Assembly: GCA_041689775.1 (NCBI GenBank)
Contig: JBDNFP010000216.1
Location: 1-7,903, forward strand
Source of the DNA: JBDNFP01 sp041689775
GTDB lineage: Bacteria > Bacteroidota > Bacteroidia > Cytophagales > Spirosomataceae
Direction: 5' to 3'
DNA: 7,903 nucleotides
The notes under the pieces were generated by a model, which did not search any database, was not told the origin of the DNA, and was given only the letters and a program-made list of their open reading frames with translations. The position numbers and the translations under genes are program-made. Shown here in pieces: positions 6,366 to 7,903 of the stretch (positions are counted from its first letter, which is position 1; each line of letters begins with the position of its first letter).

Positions 6366-6755
6366 ATGGTTCCGCCGCCAAAAGAACTCGTAAAAGTTCA
6401 AATTATTACTGAACTATTAAGTGTACTGGACAATCAGTTCAGTCGGTTAACTCTGCAAAATTTTGCTTTCATTAGTGATAGTATGTTGGGGGGGTCTAAT
6501 TCTGTGACAACCCGTTCAGTTGCACGATACAGCTCTTTGAGTTATCGGACAGTACAACGTTTTTATGCTTTAAAACACGTCGATTGGCTGATGATAAACC
6601 TATTTTTGTTCAAATACTTTGTACATAAGAAAAGACAAAGGTATCTTTTGGCGGCAGACGAAACCGTTAGGCCCAAAGCGGGAAAGCGTACGCACGGACT
6701 TGGGAGATTTTATTCCTCCCTTGCAAAGCAAGTTATTAAACCTGTGGTTCTCTGA
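6366..6755 (+). pseudogene. IS4-superfamily DDE transposase, truncated N-terminal part
   Basis: The reading frame of 129 codons begins MVPPPKELVKVQIITELLSV and shows the N-terminal DNA-binding region typical of IS4/IS701-like transposases, including a helix-turn-helix around SVARYSSLSYRTVQRFYALK. The start of the catalytic RNase H fold follows: RYLLAADETVRPKAGKRTHGLGRFYSSLAKQ, in which the D of AADETV is the first catalytic Asp and GLGRFYSS is the strand after it. The remaining two catalytic residues and about 300 residues are absent. The frame stops at a TGA (6753-6755), a few bases inside what looks like the left end of an ISL3 element at 6746, so the gene was probably cut by that insertion; only 6366-6745 would be IS4-derived. 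Its left end must lie between about 6294 and 6366, but no terminal repeat could be identified. It cannot encode an active enzyme. Confidence 0.75.
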
Positions 6756-7903
6756 CAATTTCTGTGGTTAACTTAAAGAATGCAAGAAACGGACTTCTAC
6801 CAATTACTTTTATCGCTGCCTGACCTAGTAGTAAACAGTGTCGAACTAACGAGCAGGCGTATCACGCTTCACCGCCACCTCTACACGTCGCAACAGAACT
6901 GCCCTCACTGCCTTAAACCTACTTCGCAGGTCAACCAGTACACCCAGCGTGAAGTACGAGATCTCGACATTTCGGGCCGCTAGGTGTGGCTAGCGATGCA
7001 GGTCCGCCAGTTCTTCTGCCCGGACTGCGATCGGTATTTCCCCGAGCGGCTGAGCTTTGCCGATCCCGGCAAAAGTTACACTCACCGTCAGGCAAACGGG
7101 GTCGCCCGGCGATGGATATTCGACTGCTGTTCTAAGCAGCCCTTCACCGAAGTGGGGGCTCTGCCCGGGGTGAACGCTAAGACCGTCGAGCGCATTTACT
7201 ATCAGCAGGTTAAGGTCAGGCTCGACTTACCCAACCGCTACGTTGCCGTTCGGAGGCTGGGCATCGATGAAATAGCCAATCGCAAGGGCAAATCTAGCTA
7301 CTGTTGTGTGTTGACGGATTTAGACCGCAATGTTGCCCTAGAGGTACTACCTAGCCGCTCGAAAACAACACTCATTGCTCATTTTCAAAAACTTGGCCCA
7401 GGCTTCTGCGCACAGATCGAATCGGTCAGCTTTGATCTGTGCGCAGCCTGTTACGCCATCAGCAAGCGATTCTTCCCTCAGGCCGTCCACGTTGTCGACC
7501 GCTTCCACGTCGTCAAGTCCCTCAATAAAGTCCTTGACACATTACGGTGGAAACTGCGCCACGATCAGTCGCTGGTAGAGGCCCTCAAAAACATCAAATG
7601 GGACCTTTTCAAGGCCAGTCCCACGGTCGTCCAGCAGACTCGACTGCAAGAGGCTTTCGACTATGGTCCTCTGTCGCGGAATTTGGTGGCTTTGCGCGAT
7701 GACCGCCGCGGTGGACCGCTTTCATCTGCGTTTCGAGTTGGCTCGCAACCCCGATGATCTAGAGCAGGATTTACGTGAATGGATTGTCAAGGCCAAAGCA
7801 ATTAGACACCGTGGCATAATCGACTTCACTTACACCCTGGCTAACTGGCTAAGACCGATCGCTAATTTCGCTCACGAAAGGCTGACCAACGCGGCCACTG
7901 AAG
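6746..7903 (+). mobile_element. ISL3-family insertion sequence, left part
   Basis: The element begins at the GG of GGTTCTCTGACAATTTCTGT (6746-6765), which has the GG-start and TCT...GACAATTT pattern of ISL3 left inverted repeats, 34 bases before the transposase ATG. ISL3 elements duplicate 8 bases at the target; the candidate left copy is AAACCTGT (6738-6745). The right end lies outside the window. The element is visibly richer in G and C than the AT-rich DNA to its left, as expected of an immigrant. Confidence 0.6.
6780..7903 (+). pseudogene. ISL3-family transposase, with amber codon and frameshift, runs off the right edge
   Basis: The protein begins MQETDFYQLLLSLPDLV and has the ISL3 architecture. 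A zinc-ribbon has C41-P-H-C44 and, after the stop, C80-P-D-C83. A helix-turn-helix region follows, then the DDE domain with D163 (LGIDEIANRKG), D219 (SVSFDLCAA) and VVDRFHVVKSLN at 239-250, numbering through the stop. A TAG at 6981-6983 stands where a Gln (CAG) would fit, between the two Cys pairs: a single C-to-T change. Near 7690-7715 the frame changes by +1. Frame 0 ends at 7757 with an unrelated tail, while the +1 frame continues from about 7711 with VDRFHLRFELARNPDDLEQD and on to the RLTNAATE end, where the last E (about 7900) is the catalytic Glu. Reading resumes normally on both sides of each lesion, so this is a recent inactivation. Stop readthrough is not supported. Confidence 0.8.

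Noticed and set aside
6753..6790. Continuation of the IS4-like transposase in another frame (TISVVNLKNARN)
   Set aside because: It resembles the strand that follows in IS4 proteins, which would mean a simple frameshift. However, the same bases match an ISL3 left terminus (GGTTCTCTGACAATTT) directly before the ISL3 start, so I prefer the insertion reading. A full IS4 copy would decide.
6981..6983. Recoded TAG (programmed readthrough or a non-standard amino acid) in the ISL3 transposase
   Set aside because: No recoding signal is visible, the gene also has a frameshift, and a one-base change from CAG explains the stop.
1..7903. CRISPR array, tRNA, rRNA, prophage or polysaccharide utilisation locus
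   Set aside because: No regularly spaced direct repeats longer than the TAGCTNN heptads, no RNA gene signatures and no SusC/SusD genes were found.

Overview
The window looks like accessory DNA from a member of the Bacteroidota, most likely the Cytophagales. The evidence is two exact copies of the Bacteroidota -7 promoter box (TATATTTG), A-rich leaders in place of Shine-Dalgarno sites, secreted carbohydrate enzymes ending their signal peptides in SAQ or AQ, and a HxlR-type regulator of a form I know from that phylum. The genus is inference.

Three genes look intact. A lipid-free, exported TIM-barrel protein of the sugar phosphate isomerase/epimerase family lies on the minus strand (339-1199). 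A secreted glycoside hydrolase family 31 enzyme is on the plus strand (2392-4542). A secreted nucleotide pyrophosphatase/phosphodiesterase-like metallo-enzyme on the minus strand (4552-5796) converges on it with only 9 bases between the two stop codons. All three carry export signals and would act in the envelope or outside the cell on sugars and phosphoesters. They are not arranged as one operon, and no SusC/SusD pair is visible.

The rest is decay and insertion. At the left edge (1-136) is the 5' end of an insertion sequence with a partial transposase, just downstream of a good TTTG-N17-TATATTTG promoter. Between 1509 and about 2120 is the wreck of a caspase-like (C14) gene: the catalytic His motif SGHG reads TSSG, no ATG start remains, and about 105 bases holding a TAGCTNN x4 heptad repeat separate the two halves of the caspase fold. 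Between 5929 and 6293 is a HxlR regulator broken by a one-base deletion next to a run of seven A, and its start codon is missing.

At the right end, transposons are nested. An IS4-superfamily transposase fragment (6366 to about 6745) is cut by an ISL3-family element starting near 6746. The ISL3 transposase is itself disabled by an amber codon at 6981 and a frameshift near 7700, and it runs off the window. The order of events suggested is: HxlR gene, IS4-like insertion at its 5' end, ISL3 insertion into that, then point decay.

I found no CRISPR array, tRNA, rRNA or phage genes, and no clear undescribed system. The most unusual items are the caspase pseudogene with its heptad repeat and the atypical catalytic motifs of the GH31 enzyme.
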